From contig JAJEHS010000001.1 in the NCBI GenBank assembly GCA_022823605.1, positions 124,001 to 188,000 of the forward strand: a DNA stretch of 64,000 bases, read 5' to 3'. Source of the DNA: Paracoccaceae bacterium (GTDB lineage: Bacteria; Pseudomonadota; Alphaproteobacteria; Rhodobacterales; Rhodobacteraceae). This document shows, piece after piece, positions 1-8,835 of this stretch (positions are counted from its first letter, which is position 1; every line of letters starts with the position of its first letter). Position numbers and translations under genes: made by a program. The notes under the pieces were generated by a model. That model saw only the letters and a program-made list of their open reading frames with translations. It was not told where the DNA came from and searched no databases.

Positions 1-1156
1 CATCAAATCGTACCATCGTCCTCCAAATATTTCCAGGGATAAGCATTTTACCAAAGGAAGAAAGGTAGGGTTCATCTATGATAAGCTGATTAGAAATTCT
101 CCTAGCTCTTCCCCTCACTACAGGAAATATAGGCTCATCCATACCCGGATATGTCATATGATAGGCAGGCATTCTTGTAATCGTTGCTGCAGCCTCTCGA
201 AGGGCATTATGTACGGTTTTGGCATTTTCACCAGTAAACCTACTTCCCACACGAAAATCTATCGGTACTAACTCAGAAACAACATTCCAAGTTTCTTTTT
301 TTACAAATCCAAGATTTTTTATACCTCTATTTTTAGGGCTTTGTGGTAAATCGGAATTAATAAGGGGATGGTAAAGCCTTAACCAATTGAGGGCTACCAG
401 ACCCAATGGAATGTAAACCTCACCTTCAGAACCATGCTCGGCCATACCTTGAGAACCATCAGCTGCTCTGGCAACAGAACGCAATAATCCAAGTTTGTAT
501 GTCGAGGACTTTGCATCGTTTAGAACAACATGTCTAAGTATTGGAAGAGCATCTGTGCCATCATCATGCAACTGTAGAACCAATTGCTCCCACAAAAGTT
601 CAGTTCGACCCCATACATCTGGTCTTGATTGTTGATAAACAACCGACATGCCATTGACTTGAGCAAGTGAGATTAATTCTTCAGAACTAACTGGATGCAT
701 TGATCGGGATTGATCCACTTGGCCCATGCGGAGACTGATGAACAATTTGCCACCCGGTTTCAGAAGCCCGGCCAATTTTCTAAAGGCCCGTTCCCTGGCA
801 TTTGGAGGTACATGCATCCAAACAGCAGAGACAAATATGGCATCGAATGCAGTTCCGATTCTATAAACCTCTTTTAAACCCGGAAGGCTGTCATCAAGCC
901 ATTCAAATTGTGAATCCTTATGTCGCTTCATTCCAAATGAACGCATTGTTGCTGCAGGTTCTACCGCAAGTACTGTATAGCCCAGTTCAGCGAACCAAGC
1001 TGCATCCCTTCCGGAACCTGCCCCTACATCAAGGAAGGCCGCAGGTTGTGAAGGTAACAAATCGATCACAGGTGAAAATAGTTCCTCTGGATTAACCGTT
1101 TCGTAACGATTGGCCAACAATCGACCAGATTCACCCTCATAAGCCTCAATAGACAT
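1..1156 (-). CDS. SAM-dependent methyltransferase with unidentified C-terminal domain (partial, cut at left edge)
   Basis: The frame starts at an ATG (1156-1154) and stays open for about 385 codons to the left edge, so the C-terminus is missing. Residues of roughly 35-150 form a class I SAM-binding fold: the motif I stretch DVGAGSGRD is followed by VLAVEP (acidic residue of strand 2) and then by LLKPGGKLFISL (strand 5 region). The 200 or so residues after it contain the stretch LRHVVLNDAKSSTYKLG and do not belong to the methyltransferase core; I do not recognise this domain. It probably modifies a small molecule, a protein or nucleic acid, but nothing in the sequence fixes the substrate. It is transcribed away from nadD's 3' end with a 29-base gap and could be co-transcribed downstream of nadD. 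Confidence 0.75.
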   Translation of the reverse strand, partial: MSIEAYEGESGRLLANRYETVNPEELFSPVIDLLPSQPAAFLDVGAGSGRDAAWFAELGYTVLAVEPAATMRSFGMKRHKDSQFEWLDDSLPGLKEVYRIGTAFDAIFVSAVWMHVPPNARERAFRKLAGLLKPGGKLFISLRMGQVDQSRSMHPVSSEELISLAQVNGMSVVYQQSRPDVWGRTELLWEQLVLQLHDDGTDALPILRHVVLNDAKSSTYKLGLLRSVARAADGSQGMAEHGSEGEVYIPLGLVALNWLRLYHPLINSDLPQSPKNRGIKNLGFVKKETWNVVSELVPIDFRVGSRFTGENAKTVHNALREAAATITRMPAYHMTYPGMDEPIFPVVRGRARRISNQLIIDEPYLSSFGKMLIPGNIWRTMVRFD

Positions 1157-1185
1157 TTTGCAACTAAATATTCATTCGGTTGAAG

Positions 1186-1776
1186 TTAAACGGCATTCCA
1201 CAAGCCTTTTGCCCGGTACTGTGATGAGGATACATGAATATTGGGGGTTTTGACCAATGTCCAGACTGGTGGTTCATGACAGGCGATGTTCCTAGCCAAA
1301 TTCGAAGGTATGTAATTTTGGGAAAAAGCGCTTGCTGCCCTTGAAGCCAAACCTGGCAAGTCAGATTTTGTTCGGGACAATACCACAATGGGAATATTTC
1401 GAAAAATCCAGTCCCAATTTTTCCATTGGTCGAATTGAACAAGATTATCCGATCCCATTAACCAGATAAAGAGGTGATCAGGGTACCGATGATTGAGTTT
1501 GCTGATTGTCTCAAAGGTATTGTGGATACGATATGTATATTCAAATTCAGAAACCCTGATTCTTGGGTTGTGAATAATGGACTGTGCTCTTTCATACCGT
1601 CTCTGGAATGAAGCGGGTTTCTCTATCTTGAGGGGGTTTCCAGGACTAACGAGCCACCAGACTTCATCCAGACCAAACAACTTGAGTGCCAGGTTGGATA
1701 TGTGAATATGTCCTTGATGAGGAGGATTAAATGAACCTCCCAGTAATCCGACCAATCTGCATTTGTGGCAAATCAT
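1186..1776 (-). CDS. nadD: Nicotinate-nucleotide adenylyltransferase
   Basis: Cytoplasmic NAD biosynthesis enzyme that transfers AMP from ATP to nicotinate mononucleotide. At 196 aa it has the usual family length. The nucleotidyltransferase signature GGSFNPPHQGH lies near residue 14, and the C-terminal VSSSQYRAKG matches the ISSTxIR-type ATP-binding motif of the family. WLMGSDNL in the middle corresponds to the conserved GxD region. The start is an ATG with only a short leader before the first beta strand. It is divergent from ettA across 351 bases and precedes the partial methyltransferase gene on the same strand. In many alphaproteobacteria nadD sits with rsfS and proA, which are not here. 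Confidence 0.93.
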   Translation of the reverse strand: MICHKCRLVGLLGGSFNPPHQGHIHISNLALKLFGLDEVWWLVSPGNPLKIEKPASFQRRYERAQSIIHNPRIRVSEFEYTYRIHNTFETISKLNHRYPDHLFIWLMGSDNLVQFDQWKNWDWIFRNIPIVVLSRTKSDLPGLASRAASAFSQNYIPSNLARNIACHEPPVWTLVKTPNIHVSSSQYRAKGLWNAV

Positions 1777-2127
1777 GCAATTTCCATAAGATAAACATCA
1801 ATTGACATCCATATCTTACTGATTTTTTCAGCCGTTTCTAATGTAGTATATCGTTGAAATGGTACCGATGGATTGGAGCAGTTCGGGCTATCTGATATGT
1901 GATTACATACAAGAAGAATCTGCCAACTTGCATTGAATTTCTCAATTTTAGTTGGCTTTGATTATCTGGGTATGGATTTTCTGAAAGGGTTCTGACAATT
2001 TCCCCCTTGTTAAATCCATGAGAGAAGATAAATGGGTTTATTCCAGAGATTAAATTTTTCCATGAAGGGTTAGAGATTAGATTACCAGTGGTTGATCTTG
2101 AACTACCCGAGAATTTACGGCTTTTCA
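1777..2127. other. Intergenic region between nadD and ettA
   Basis: This 351-base divergent spacer must hold the promoters of nadD and ettA. I see no convincing coding region, tRNA or terminator in it. A 110-codon minus-strand open frame crosses it but has no recognisable motif and runs into the ettA start. Confidence 0.5.
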
Positions 2128-3783
2128 ATGTCAAAATACGAATATGTCTTTCATATGGAGGGGGTTTCAAAGACCTATCCAGGTGGCAAAAAATGCTTCG
2201 AAAACATTAACCTTTCATTTCTACCCGGAGTAAAGATTGGGGTCGTGGGAGTGAATGGATCAGGAAAATCCACCCTGATGAAAATCATGGCAGGTATCGA
2301 AACCGAGTTTGGGGGTGAAGCCTGGGCTGCCAAGGGAGTTGCCGTGGGATACCTACCTCAGGAACCGCAATTAAATCCCGATCTCAATGTCAGGGAAAAT
2401 GTCATGCTTGGAGTCAAGGAGAAAAAGGATCTGCTGGATCGATTCAATGAGCTTGCCATGAACTATTCGGATGAAACTGCTGATGAAATGGCCATGCTTC
2501 AGGACAAGATAGATTCCGAGAACCTCTGGGATCTGGATACTCAAATCGACCAGGCCATGGATGCAATAAGGTGTCCGGAGGACGAAGCCACTGTTGCCTC
2601 CCTTTCCGGTGGGGAGAGAAGAAGAGTGGCCCTGTGTCGACTTTTGTTGGAAGCACCGGAAATTCTCTTGCTTGATGAACCGACCAACCATCTAGATGCT
2701 GAAACAGTCGCATGGCTTCAGCAATACCTCATTGATTACAAGGGTACCTGCCTGATCGTTACGCATGATCGATATTTTCTGGATGAAATCACCGGTTGGA
2801 TTCTGGAATTGGATCGCGGTAGGGGAATTCCATACCAAGGAAATTACTCCAGTTGGCTGGAACAAAAGGCCAAGCGGCTGGAACATGAGGCCCGACAGGA
2901 AAAATCACGACAAAGAACCCTCAATAGGGAATTGGAGTGGATTAGATCTGGTGTACAGGCTAGACGTACAAAGCAAAAAGCCAGAATCAATGCCTATAAC
3001 GACATGATTTCACAAACCGAGAGGGAAAAAATCAGGACTTCCCAGATTGTCATTCCAAATGGTCCGAGATTAAGTTCCAATGTCATCAAGGTTGAAGGTT
3101 TGAAAAAATCCCACGGGGACAATCTGCTGTTTGAGGATGTTTCCTTTGCTATCCCACCCGGAGGAATTGTGGGGGTCATTGGTCCGAATGGTGCTGGTAA
3201 AACGACACTATTCAGGATATTGACCGATAACGAAAGCCATTATGGGGGAAAGGTAAGTGTCGGTGAAGGAACAATCCTTTCCTATGTTGACCAGAACAGG
3301 GATAACCTTGATCCCAAAAACACTGTTTGGGAAGAAATATCTGGTGGCGCCGACATCATTGAGCTGGGTAATGCTGAAGTCAATTCGCGGGCCTATTGTT
3401 CTGCTTTCAATTTCAAGGGAACGGACCAGCAAAAGAAAACCGGTCTCTTGTCAGGAGGGGAAAGAAACAGGGTTCACCTGGCCAAACTCTTGAAAGAAGG
3501 TGGAAACCTGCTCCTGTTGGACGAACCAACCAATGATCTTGATGTCGAAACCCTTAGGGCACTGGAGGATGCACTGGAGGAGTTTGCTGGGAGTGCTATG
3601 ATCATATCGCATGACCGTTTCTTTTTGGACAGGTTGTGTACCCATATTCTGGCCTTTGAGGGCGAAGGGCATGTCGAGTGGTTTGAAGGTAACTTCGAAT
3701 CCTACATCGAAGACAAGACCCGTCGTTTGGGTCCCGACTCAATCATTCCAAAACGAATCAAATACAAGAAGTTTGTAAGGTGA
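2128..3783 (+). CDS. ettA: Energy-dependent translational throttle protein EttA (ABC-F ATPase)
   Basis: Soluble ABC-F protein that binds the ribosomal E site and couples translation to the ATP/ADP ratio. The 551-aa product has two ABC cassettes. The first has Walker A GVNGSGKST, signature LSGGERRR and Walker B LLLDEPTNHLD; the second has GPNGAGKTT, LSGGERNR and LLLDEPTNDLD. A charged linker of about 80 residues (RQEKSRQRTLNRELEW and onward) separates them, as in EttA. The chosen ATG at 2128 gives the family-typical N-terminus MSKYEYVF; an upstream in-frame codon at 2092 would add 12 residues with no family support. There are no membrane segments. It converges on the sterol desaturase gene with a 4-base gap. 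Confidence 0.93.
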   Translation: MSKYEYVFHMEGVSKTYPGGKKCFENINLSFLPGVKIGVVGVNGSGKSTLMKIMAGIETEFGGEAWAAKGVAVGYLPQEPQLNPDLNVRENVMLGVKEKKDLLDRFNELAMNYSDETADEMAMLQDKIDSENLWDLDTQIDQAMDAIRCPEDEATVASLSGGERRRVALCRLLLEAPEILLLDEPTNHLDAETVAWLQQYLIDYKGTCLIVTHDRYFLDEITGWILELDRGRGIPYQGNYSSWLEQKAKRLEHEARQEKSRQRTLNRELEWIRSGVQARRTKQKARINAYNDMISQTEREKIRTSQIVIPNGPRLSSNVIKVEGLKKSHGDNLLFEDVSFAIPPGGIVGVIGPNGAGKTTLFRILTDNESHYGGKVSVGEGTILSYVDQNRDNLDPKNTVWEEISGGADIIELGNAEVNSRAYCSAFNFKGTDQQKKTGLLSGGERNRVHLAKLLKEGGNLLLLDEPTNDLDVETLRALEDALEEFAGSAMIISHDRFFLDRLCTHILAFEGEGHVEWFEGNFESYIEDKTRRLGPDSIIPKRIKYKKFVR

Positions 3784-3787
3784 CCCG

Positions 3788-4810
3788 TTATTGGGATTGA
3801 TACATCCTTTTTTTCCTTTGCCAGGTTTCGGTGGTAGCCTCTTCACTACCATCATGAAAGGAGCCGAACCACTTGTCCCAGGGCATTTCCACTGTACCAT
3901 AATTGCATTCAAAATAGCGATGATGAAGTTGGTGAAAGAAATCTGCCAGCTGAATTTGCTTTTTATCCCTGTAAACCAAACTCTCAAATCCTGAATGATT
4001 GGCAACTGCCCCCAATGTCTGGAAATAGGCATGGAACAGGATATGAACTGGATGGGAAGGCACAACTAAATGGATCAGGAAATTGGTGAAATACAAGGCA
4101 TGCTCAATCGGATGCATGGAGATACCTGACCAGGGACCGACATTAACATTCCGATGATGAAGTGCATGGGCAATTTTGTAGAGAGGTGGCCAATGCAGGA
4201 ACCTGTGGACCCAGTAGAAATGGAATGAAGACCAGAGGGGAATCAGGAAAAACAACAGGACAAACCAGATCAGGGGTAACAATTTACCCCAATATCCACT
4301 CGAAAATTCAAATAACGGAGCCAATCCGCTGGCACCTGCGTGGAAAACAAGGCATTGAAAGAAGGTCCAGAATGATACGCCACTAACCAGGGTCCAGAAC
4401 ATATTGTCGTGAACCTGATTTCTAAAGGTGAATACCCCGCTGTCCTTGCCCAGGTCCCTTGGATCATATTTTAATTTATCTCCCTGTTTCCTCATACTGT
4501 AAAGGTAAAAATGCATGGAACCGGCAAAAGCCGACAATAATATGATATTGGTCAACCAAACCTTGAAAACCCAGCCAAACTGAAGTACTGCCATCTCCTC
4601 AAGGGGTGGAAAAATAAACAAATAGACAACAACAGCCAGAACGATTTGGATGGCCACCTGACTTAAGGCCAACCAGTTTTTTGCAAACCATCTGAATGCC
4701 AAACGAGGTTCGGGTGGCCAATTGAAAAGCGGGTTGGTTTGAATTGGCAAGGCCGGTTGATGGTTCCAGTCCTTGCTTTTAGAGGAATTGGAAATTGAGC
4801 TGTCAGTCAT
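3788..4810 (-). CDS. Sterol desaturase / fatty acid hydroxylase family membrane protein
   Basis: Integral membrane di-iron enzyme of the sterol desaturase superfamily, 340 aa. Several hydrophobic segments (for example around WLALSQVAIQIVLAVVVYLF and LPLIWFVLLFFLIPLW) surround the histidine clusters HRFLHW, HALHHRN, HPIEHA and HQLHHRYFECNYG, which supply the iron ligands of this superfamily. The family introduces a hydroxyl or double bond into lipids or sterol-like molecules using oxygen; the substrate here cannot be read from sequence. The downstream neighbour (in transcription) is ettA, convergent; the upstream neighbour is the class II aldolase, 19 bases away on the same strand, so the two may form one transcript. 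Confidence 0.85.
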   Translation of the reverse strand: MTDSSISNSSKSKDWNHQPALPIQTNPLFNWPPEPRLAFRWFAKNWLALSQVAIQIVLAVVVYLFIFPPLEEMAVLQFGWVFKVWLTNIILLSAFAGSMHFYLYSMRKQGDKLKYDPRDLGKDSGVFTFRNQVHDNMFWTLVSGVSFWTFFQCLVFHAGASGLAPLFEFSSGYWGKLLPLIWFVLLFFLIPLWSSFHFYWVHRFLHWPPLYKIAHALHHRNVNVGPWSGISMHPIEHALYFTNFLIHLVVPSHPVHILFHAYFQTLGAVANHSGFESLVYRDKKQIQLADFFHQLHHRYFECNYGTVEMPWDKWFGSFHDGSEEATTETWQRKKRMYQSQ

Positions 4811-4829
4811 TTGGAATCCCCTCCAGTAG

Positions 4830-5603
4830 TCAGGTTGCGTAATCGGGTTCTTCCCGATCCAGAATTACCTTTATTTCTTCAAAATGCTTTTGACCGAGGC
4901 CGGGATAATTTTCTACTGCGGTGGCAACCTTCTCGGCAATGTGATCTGGCATTACCCTTAATTTTTGACCTGTTTGCAAAGCCCTGATGTAATTCCCAGC
5001 AGCCCTTTCAAACAGATATGTCCGATCAAATGTATCAGCAACCGTTTGTCCGATTACCAACAGCCCATGATTGCCCATTACCATGACCTGCTTCTTGGGA
5101 TCCGAAAACAGGGCTGCACATCTGTTTCCTTCTTCCTCAAATGCCAATCCGCCATAATCCTCATCAATTATGACCCGGTTGAAAAAGATTGCAGCATTCT
5201 GATCAACCGGTGGGAGTGAACTGTCCACCAGACTGGCAAGAACCGTTGAATAGATGGGATGGAGATGGATGGCACAGCGTGCGTGAGGACAGAGTCTGTG
5301 TAGTGCCCCGTGCAAACCCCATGCAGTAGGGTCAGGACAATCGGGCCTGTTCATGGTTTCAGGATCGTTCACATCAACCAGCAATAAATTGGAGGCACGA
5401 ATATTTGAAAAGTGAACCTGATTAGGGTTGATCAGGAATTTTGTTCCACTTTCATTGACTGCGAGGGAAAAGTGATTTGCCACAGCCTCATGGAAATTCA
5501 TTTTCACCGACCACCTGAAGGCAGCTGCAAGATCCAGCCTTTCCTGCCAGTGGTTGTTATCTACCTGGTTATTTTCATCATGTGAATAATCTGTTTTCAA
5601 CAT
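4830..5603 (-). CDS. Class II aldolase/adducin family protein
   Basis: A 257-aa soluble protein of the class II aldolase/adducin fold, a zinc-dependent family that includes fuculose-phosphate aldolase and many uncharacterised members. The metal-binding pair appears in CAIHLHPIYSTVLA, and a third histidine in MVMGNHGLLVIG, the usual arrangement. The N-terminus FRWSVKMNFHEAVANHFSLAV matches the family helix with the conserved N-H-x-S. Alphaproteobacteria often carry several such paralogues of unknown substrate, and neither the neighbours nor the sequence settle the reaction here. Confidence 0.85.
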   Translation of the reverse strand: MLKTDYSHDENNQVDNNHWQERLDLAAAFRWSVKMNFHEAVANHFSLAVNESGTKFLINPNQVHFSNIRASNLLLVDVNDPETMNRPDCPDPTAWGLHGALHRLCPHARCAIHLHPIYSTVLASLVDSSLPPVDQNAAIFFNRVIIDEDYGGLAFEEEGNRCAALFSDPKKQVMVMGNHGLLVIGQTVADTFDRTYLFERAAGNYIRALQTGQKLRVMPDHIAEKVATAVENYPGLGQKHFEEIKVILDREEPDYAT

Positions 5604-5873
5604 TTCGATACCTCTCCCTCAATATCTTTGAATAAGAAATATATTAGGGAATAAAATATACTTTCAATTATTGGAAAGATTAATTTAAAAATTAGTTTTT
5701 CTTCAATCATTTTCTTTCTTTGAAAGCCATCCCCTTGAGAATTTCTCAGAATTGCCAAGATGCTGTCAAATAAATGAATTTGTCGAATTGGTATTCAGTT
5801 CCTTTAGTCTTGGATTAAGACCAGTAATTTGTTTGTATCGATATTTTAAACAACTTGAATTTGAGGATGTATT

Positions 5874-6959
5874 TTGGACAAGATCGGAGTTATGGTATGC
5901 GGGCACGGTTCCCGATCAAATGAAGCGGTAATGGAGTTTGCCAATGCTGTCAAGCAGATTCCTGATTATCTCCCCAAGGAATGGGAACTTGAATTCGGAT
6001 ATCTTGAATTTGCCAATCCTGTCATCAGAAAAGGACTTGACGGGTTAAGGGAAAAGGGATGTACAAAGATTCTTGCCATACCGGGGATGCTATTCGCCGC
6101 CATGCATGTCAAGAACGATATTCCTTCGGTGCTGAACAGCTATTCCAAAGAACATTCCATTCCCATTCAGTTCGGCAAGGAACTGGGAATTGACCCCAAA
6201 CTGCTGGAAGCATCGGCCCAGAGAATTCGTGAAGCCCTGGACATGGAAAATGCCGATGACTCCATACCCTTGTCGGAAACATGTCTGGTTGTAATAGGCA
6301 GGGGAGCTTCGGACCCGGATGCCAACTCAAATGTATCAAAAGTGGCCAGATTACTGCAAGAAGGCATGGGCTTTGGTTGGTGTGAAGTAGGCTATTCCGG
6401 GGTAACCTTCCCGCTGGTTGAACCCTGTCTTGAACATGTTACAAAATTGGGATATCACAAGGTGGTGGTTTTTCCCTATTTCCTGTTTGGCGGGATTTTG
6501 ATTGATCGGATATACGGCTTTACCGATCTAGTTGCCCAACGAAATCCCGAAATACAATTCCTGAAGGCCTCCTATCTGAATGATCATCCATTGGTGCTCG
6601 AAGTCTTTGCCGACCGGGCCAAGGATATACTAAGTGGAGATACAGCCATGAACTGTTCCCTTTGCAAGTATCGAACCAATGTCTTGGGATTTGAGGACGA
6701 GGTTGGGATGAAACAGGAAAGCCATCACCATCATGTTGAGGGACAAGGCGCATCGGCACCAGGATCAAATGTTCAAAATTGTGATCTTTGTGACGATTTT
6801 TGTTCAGGTGCATGCCGATTGCAACATACCCATGATCATGAGAATGGTCACCATCATTACGGAGATCATGATCACCAGCATGATCACCATCACCATCCTT
6901 ACCCCCATAGCAAACATCCCTTGGGGCCGGAAAGTGTAAGAAAGTACTTGAAGGATTGA
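5874..6959 (+). CDS. cbiX: Sirohydrochlorin cobaltochelatase CbiX, long form with His-rich tail
   Basis: Inserts Co2+ into sirohydrochlorin, the early cobalt-insertion step. The 361-aa product contains two CbiX half-domains (about residues 1-120 and 130-245), with HGSR and AAMHVKNDIP in the first and GRGASDPDANS with FPYFLFGG in the second. After these come Cys pairs (CSLCKYR, CDLCDDFC) and an extremely His-rich tail, a likely metal store or delivery segment. The start is a TTG with GAGGA seven bases upstream; no in-frame ATG fits the domain. It is the first gene of the cobalamin run, and its stop overlaps the cobH start (TGATG). No B12-box-like element was seen in the 270 bases upstream. Confidence 0.92.
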   Translation: MDKIGVMVCGHGSRSNEAVMEFANAVKQIPDYLPKEWELEFGYLEFANPVIRKGLDGLREKGCTKILAIPGMLFAAMHVKNDIPSVLNSYSKEHSIPIQFGKELGIDPKLLEASAQRIREALDMENADDSIPLSETCLVVIGRGASDPDANSNVSKVARLLQEGMGFGWCEVGYSGVTFPLVEPCLEHVTKLGYHKVVVFPYFLFGGILIDRIYGFTDLVAQRNPEIQFLKASYLNDHPLVLEVFADRAKDILSGDTAMNCSLCKYRTNVLGFEDEVGMKQESHHHHVEGQGASAPGSNVQNCDLCDDFCSGACRLQHTHDHENGHHHYGDHDHQHDHHHHPYPHSKHPLGPESVRKYLKD

Positions 6960-7594
6960 TGTTTACTTACGAAAAGAACCCTGAAAGGATTTACCAAAAA
7001 AGTTTTGAAATCATTAAGGATGAAATTGATATTGAAACTTATCCCGAAGGTATCAGGGAAGTAGTAATTCGAATTATCCATTCATGCGGCATGACTGATA
7101 TCACCGAGGATATTCACTATTCCGGGAATTTTCTTAGGGCCGGTCTTGAATCCCTACAGGCTGGCAAACCTGTTTTCTGTGACAGTTTCATGACCTCACA
7201 CGGGATAATCCGAAAGAATCTACTTTGGGATAATGAAGTAAAAGTCACTCTAAATGAAGTACTCCCCCCTGAAGCATCCAATCCAAACATGACAAGGTCT
7301 GCAGCCGCAATTGATCAATGGTTTCCTTCCTGCAACGGAGCACTCGCGGTCATTGGAAATGCACCTACGGCACTTTTCCGTTTGTTGGAGCTGGTGCAAT
7401 CCCACAAGATAAAACCAGCCCTTGTCATTGGTGTTCCAGTCGGATTTGTCGGAGCAATGGAAAGCAAAGCGGAACTGATCAATTCAGAACTGGGAATTGA
7501 GTTTATAACGATTGCCGGTAGGAGAGGAGGATCGGCCATAGCAGCCTCGATAGTAAATGCCATGTCCCTTTTGTTGAAGAATTCCAATTCCTGA
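6959..7594 (+). CDS. cobH: Precorrin-8X methylmutase
   Basis: Moves the methyl group from C11 to C12, turning precorrin-8X into hydrogenobyrinic acid (or the cobalt form). The 211-aa length fits CobH/CbiC. Family features visible are IIHSCGMTDI with the catalytic histidine near residue 42, FCDSFMTSHGI, TRSAAAID and PVGFVGAMESKAEL. The ATG at 6959 overlaps the cbiX stop; a TTG one codon earlier is also possible. It is followed after eight bases by cobL, in the same operon. Confidence 0.94.
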   Translation: MFTYEKNPERIYQKSFEIIKDEIDIETYPEGIREVVIRIIHSCGMTDITEDIHYSGNFLRAGLESLQAGKPVFCDSFMTSHGIIRKNLLWDNEVKVTLNEVLPPEASNPNMTRSAAAIDQWFPSCNGALAVIGNAPTALFRLLELVQSHKIKPALVIGVPVGFVGAMESKAELINSELGIEFITIAGRRGGSAIAASIVNAMSLLLKNSNS

Positions 7595-7602
7595 AGGATT
7601 CC

Positions 7603-8835
7603 ATGACCACTTCAAGAACCAATATCCAACCGTGGCTTCATGTCATTGGAATTGGGGAGTCTGGCCTGAAGAGTCTGGGGTCCGAAGCTTTGGATGTATT
7701 AAATCGGACAGATATCATAATTGGTGGCGAAAGACACCACAAGTTGACCAAAGGCTTCACGGCCAAGCGAATAAAATGGCCATCGCCCTTTTCAACCATG
7801 GTCGGCAAGATCGGTGAATTTCGACCCAAGAATGTAGCAATTCTGGTAACCGGAGATCCACTCTGGTACTCTGCTGGTGCCTTATTGGCTAGGGAATGGC
7901 CGAGTGAGGAAATAAAATTTTATCCACAACTATCGGCATTCCAATTGGCTTGCTCGAAGATGGGCTGGAGTTTACCTGATGTTGATAAGATAACCGTTCA
8001 TGGCCGACCAGTGGAGCAAGTCATTCCATGGTTCAGGCCTTATAACAACCTTGTTGTGTTGACTGCTGATTCCAAATGCCCATCCAAAATTGCAAACCTG
8101 TTGAAGGAAAAAGGATATGGTGCAAGCAAGTTGACAGTTCTCGGCGAGTTGGGAGGACCAAATGAATCAATGATTCAGGGTCTGGCAGATTCATGGAATC
8201 TGACAGAAGAAAATCACACAATTCCTGAGTTTCATACCCTTTGCATCGAGTGTATTCCCACCGATAGGGAAGATATACTTCCATCACCGCCAGGTTTGCC
8301 AGACGATGCTTTTATTTCGGACGGTAACTTCACCAAGAAAGAGGTACGTTCCCTCACGGTAAACTCATTAAATCCGGGTAAAAACAAAATCCTGTGGGAT
8401 CTTGGTTGTGGATGTGGATCAGTCGGGATCGAATGGCTGCTCTTGTCATTCAATGGACGGGCCTATGGGGTGGAAAAAAACCAAAAGCGGTGCGGAATGG
8501 CACAATCGAATGCCTTGAAGTTTGGAACACCCCGATTTTCAATCACATGCGGTTTATCCTCCGACCTGATTTCCACATTTCCTGACCCTGACGCGGTTTT
8601 TATCGGTGGTGGACTGGAATCTGACCTCGTTCAGGTGGCATTGGATCGTCTCAAGCCATATGGTTGTCTGGTGGCGAATTCTGTTACCCTTGAATCGGAA
8701 GCAATATTGGTTGATCTGCAAAAAGAATTCGGAGGCACGTTGACCAGAGTTGCTATCTCCAGAAGCAGAACATTGGGGAAACTGACCACCTGGGATCAAT
8801 TACTACCTGTCACCCAATGGATGGTTCGGAAATGA
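7603..8835 (+). CDS. cobL: Precorrin-6Y C5,15-methyltransferase (decarboxylating), CbiE-CbiT fusion
   Basis: Bifunctional 410-aa enzyme that methylates C5 and C15 and decarboxylates the C12 acetate side chain. The N-terminal half (about 1-215) is the CbiE tetrapyrrole methyltransferase, with VIGIGESGLKSL, GGERHH and VTGDPLWYSAG. The C-terminal half is the CbiT class I methyltransferase, with LWDLGCGCGSVGIEW as SAM motif I and VFIGGGLE later. Fused CobL of this size is standard in aerobic-type cobalamin producers. Its TGA overlaps the cobI ATG by four bases (ATGA), showing translational coupling. Confidence 0.94.
   Translation: MTTSRTNIQPWLHVIGIGESGLKSLGSEALDVLNRTDIIIGGERHHKLTKGFTAKRIKWPSPFSTMVGKIGEFRPKNVAILVTGDPLWYSAGALLAREWPSEEIKFYPQLSAFQLACSKMGWSLPDVDKITVHGRPVEQVIPWFRPYNNLVVLTADSKCPSKIANLLKEKGYGASKLTVLGELGGPNESMIQGLADSWNLTEENHTIPEFHTLCIECIPTDREDILPSPPGLPDDAFISDGNFTKKEVRSLTVNSLNPGKNKILWDLGCGCGSVGIEWLLLSFNGRAYGVEKNQKRCGMAQSNALKFGTPRFSITCGLSSDLISTFPDPDAVFIGGGLESDLVQVALDRLKPYGCLVANSVTLESEAILVDLQKEFGGTLTRVAISRSRTLGKLTTWDQLLPVTQWMVRK

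Noticed and set aside
1838-2170. 110-codon minus-strand open frame in the nadD-ettA spacer
   Set aside because: No recognisable motif, no ribosome-binding site, and it runs into the ettA start on the opposite strand.
5604-5873. Possible cobalamin riboswitch upstream of cbiX
   Set aside because: No B12-box-like sequence or matching stem pattern was found in this spacer, nor in the spacer before cbiD.
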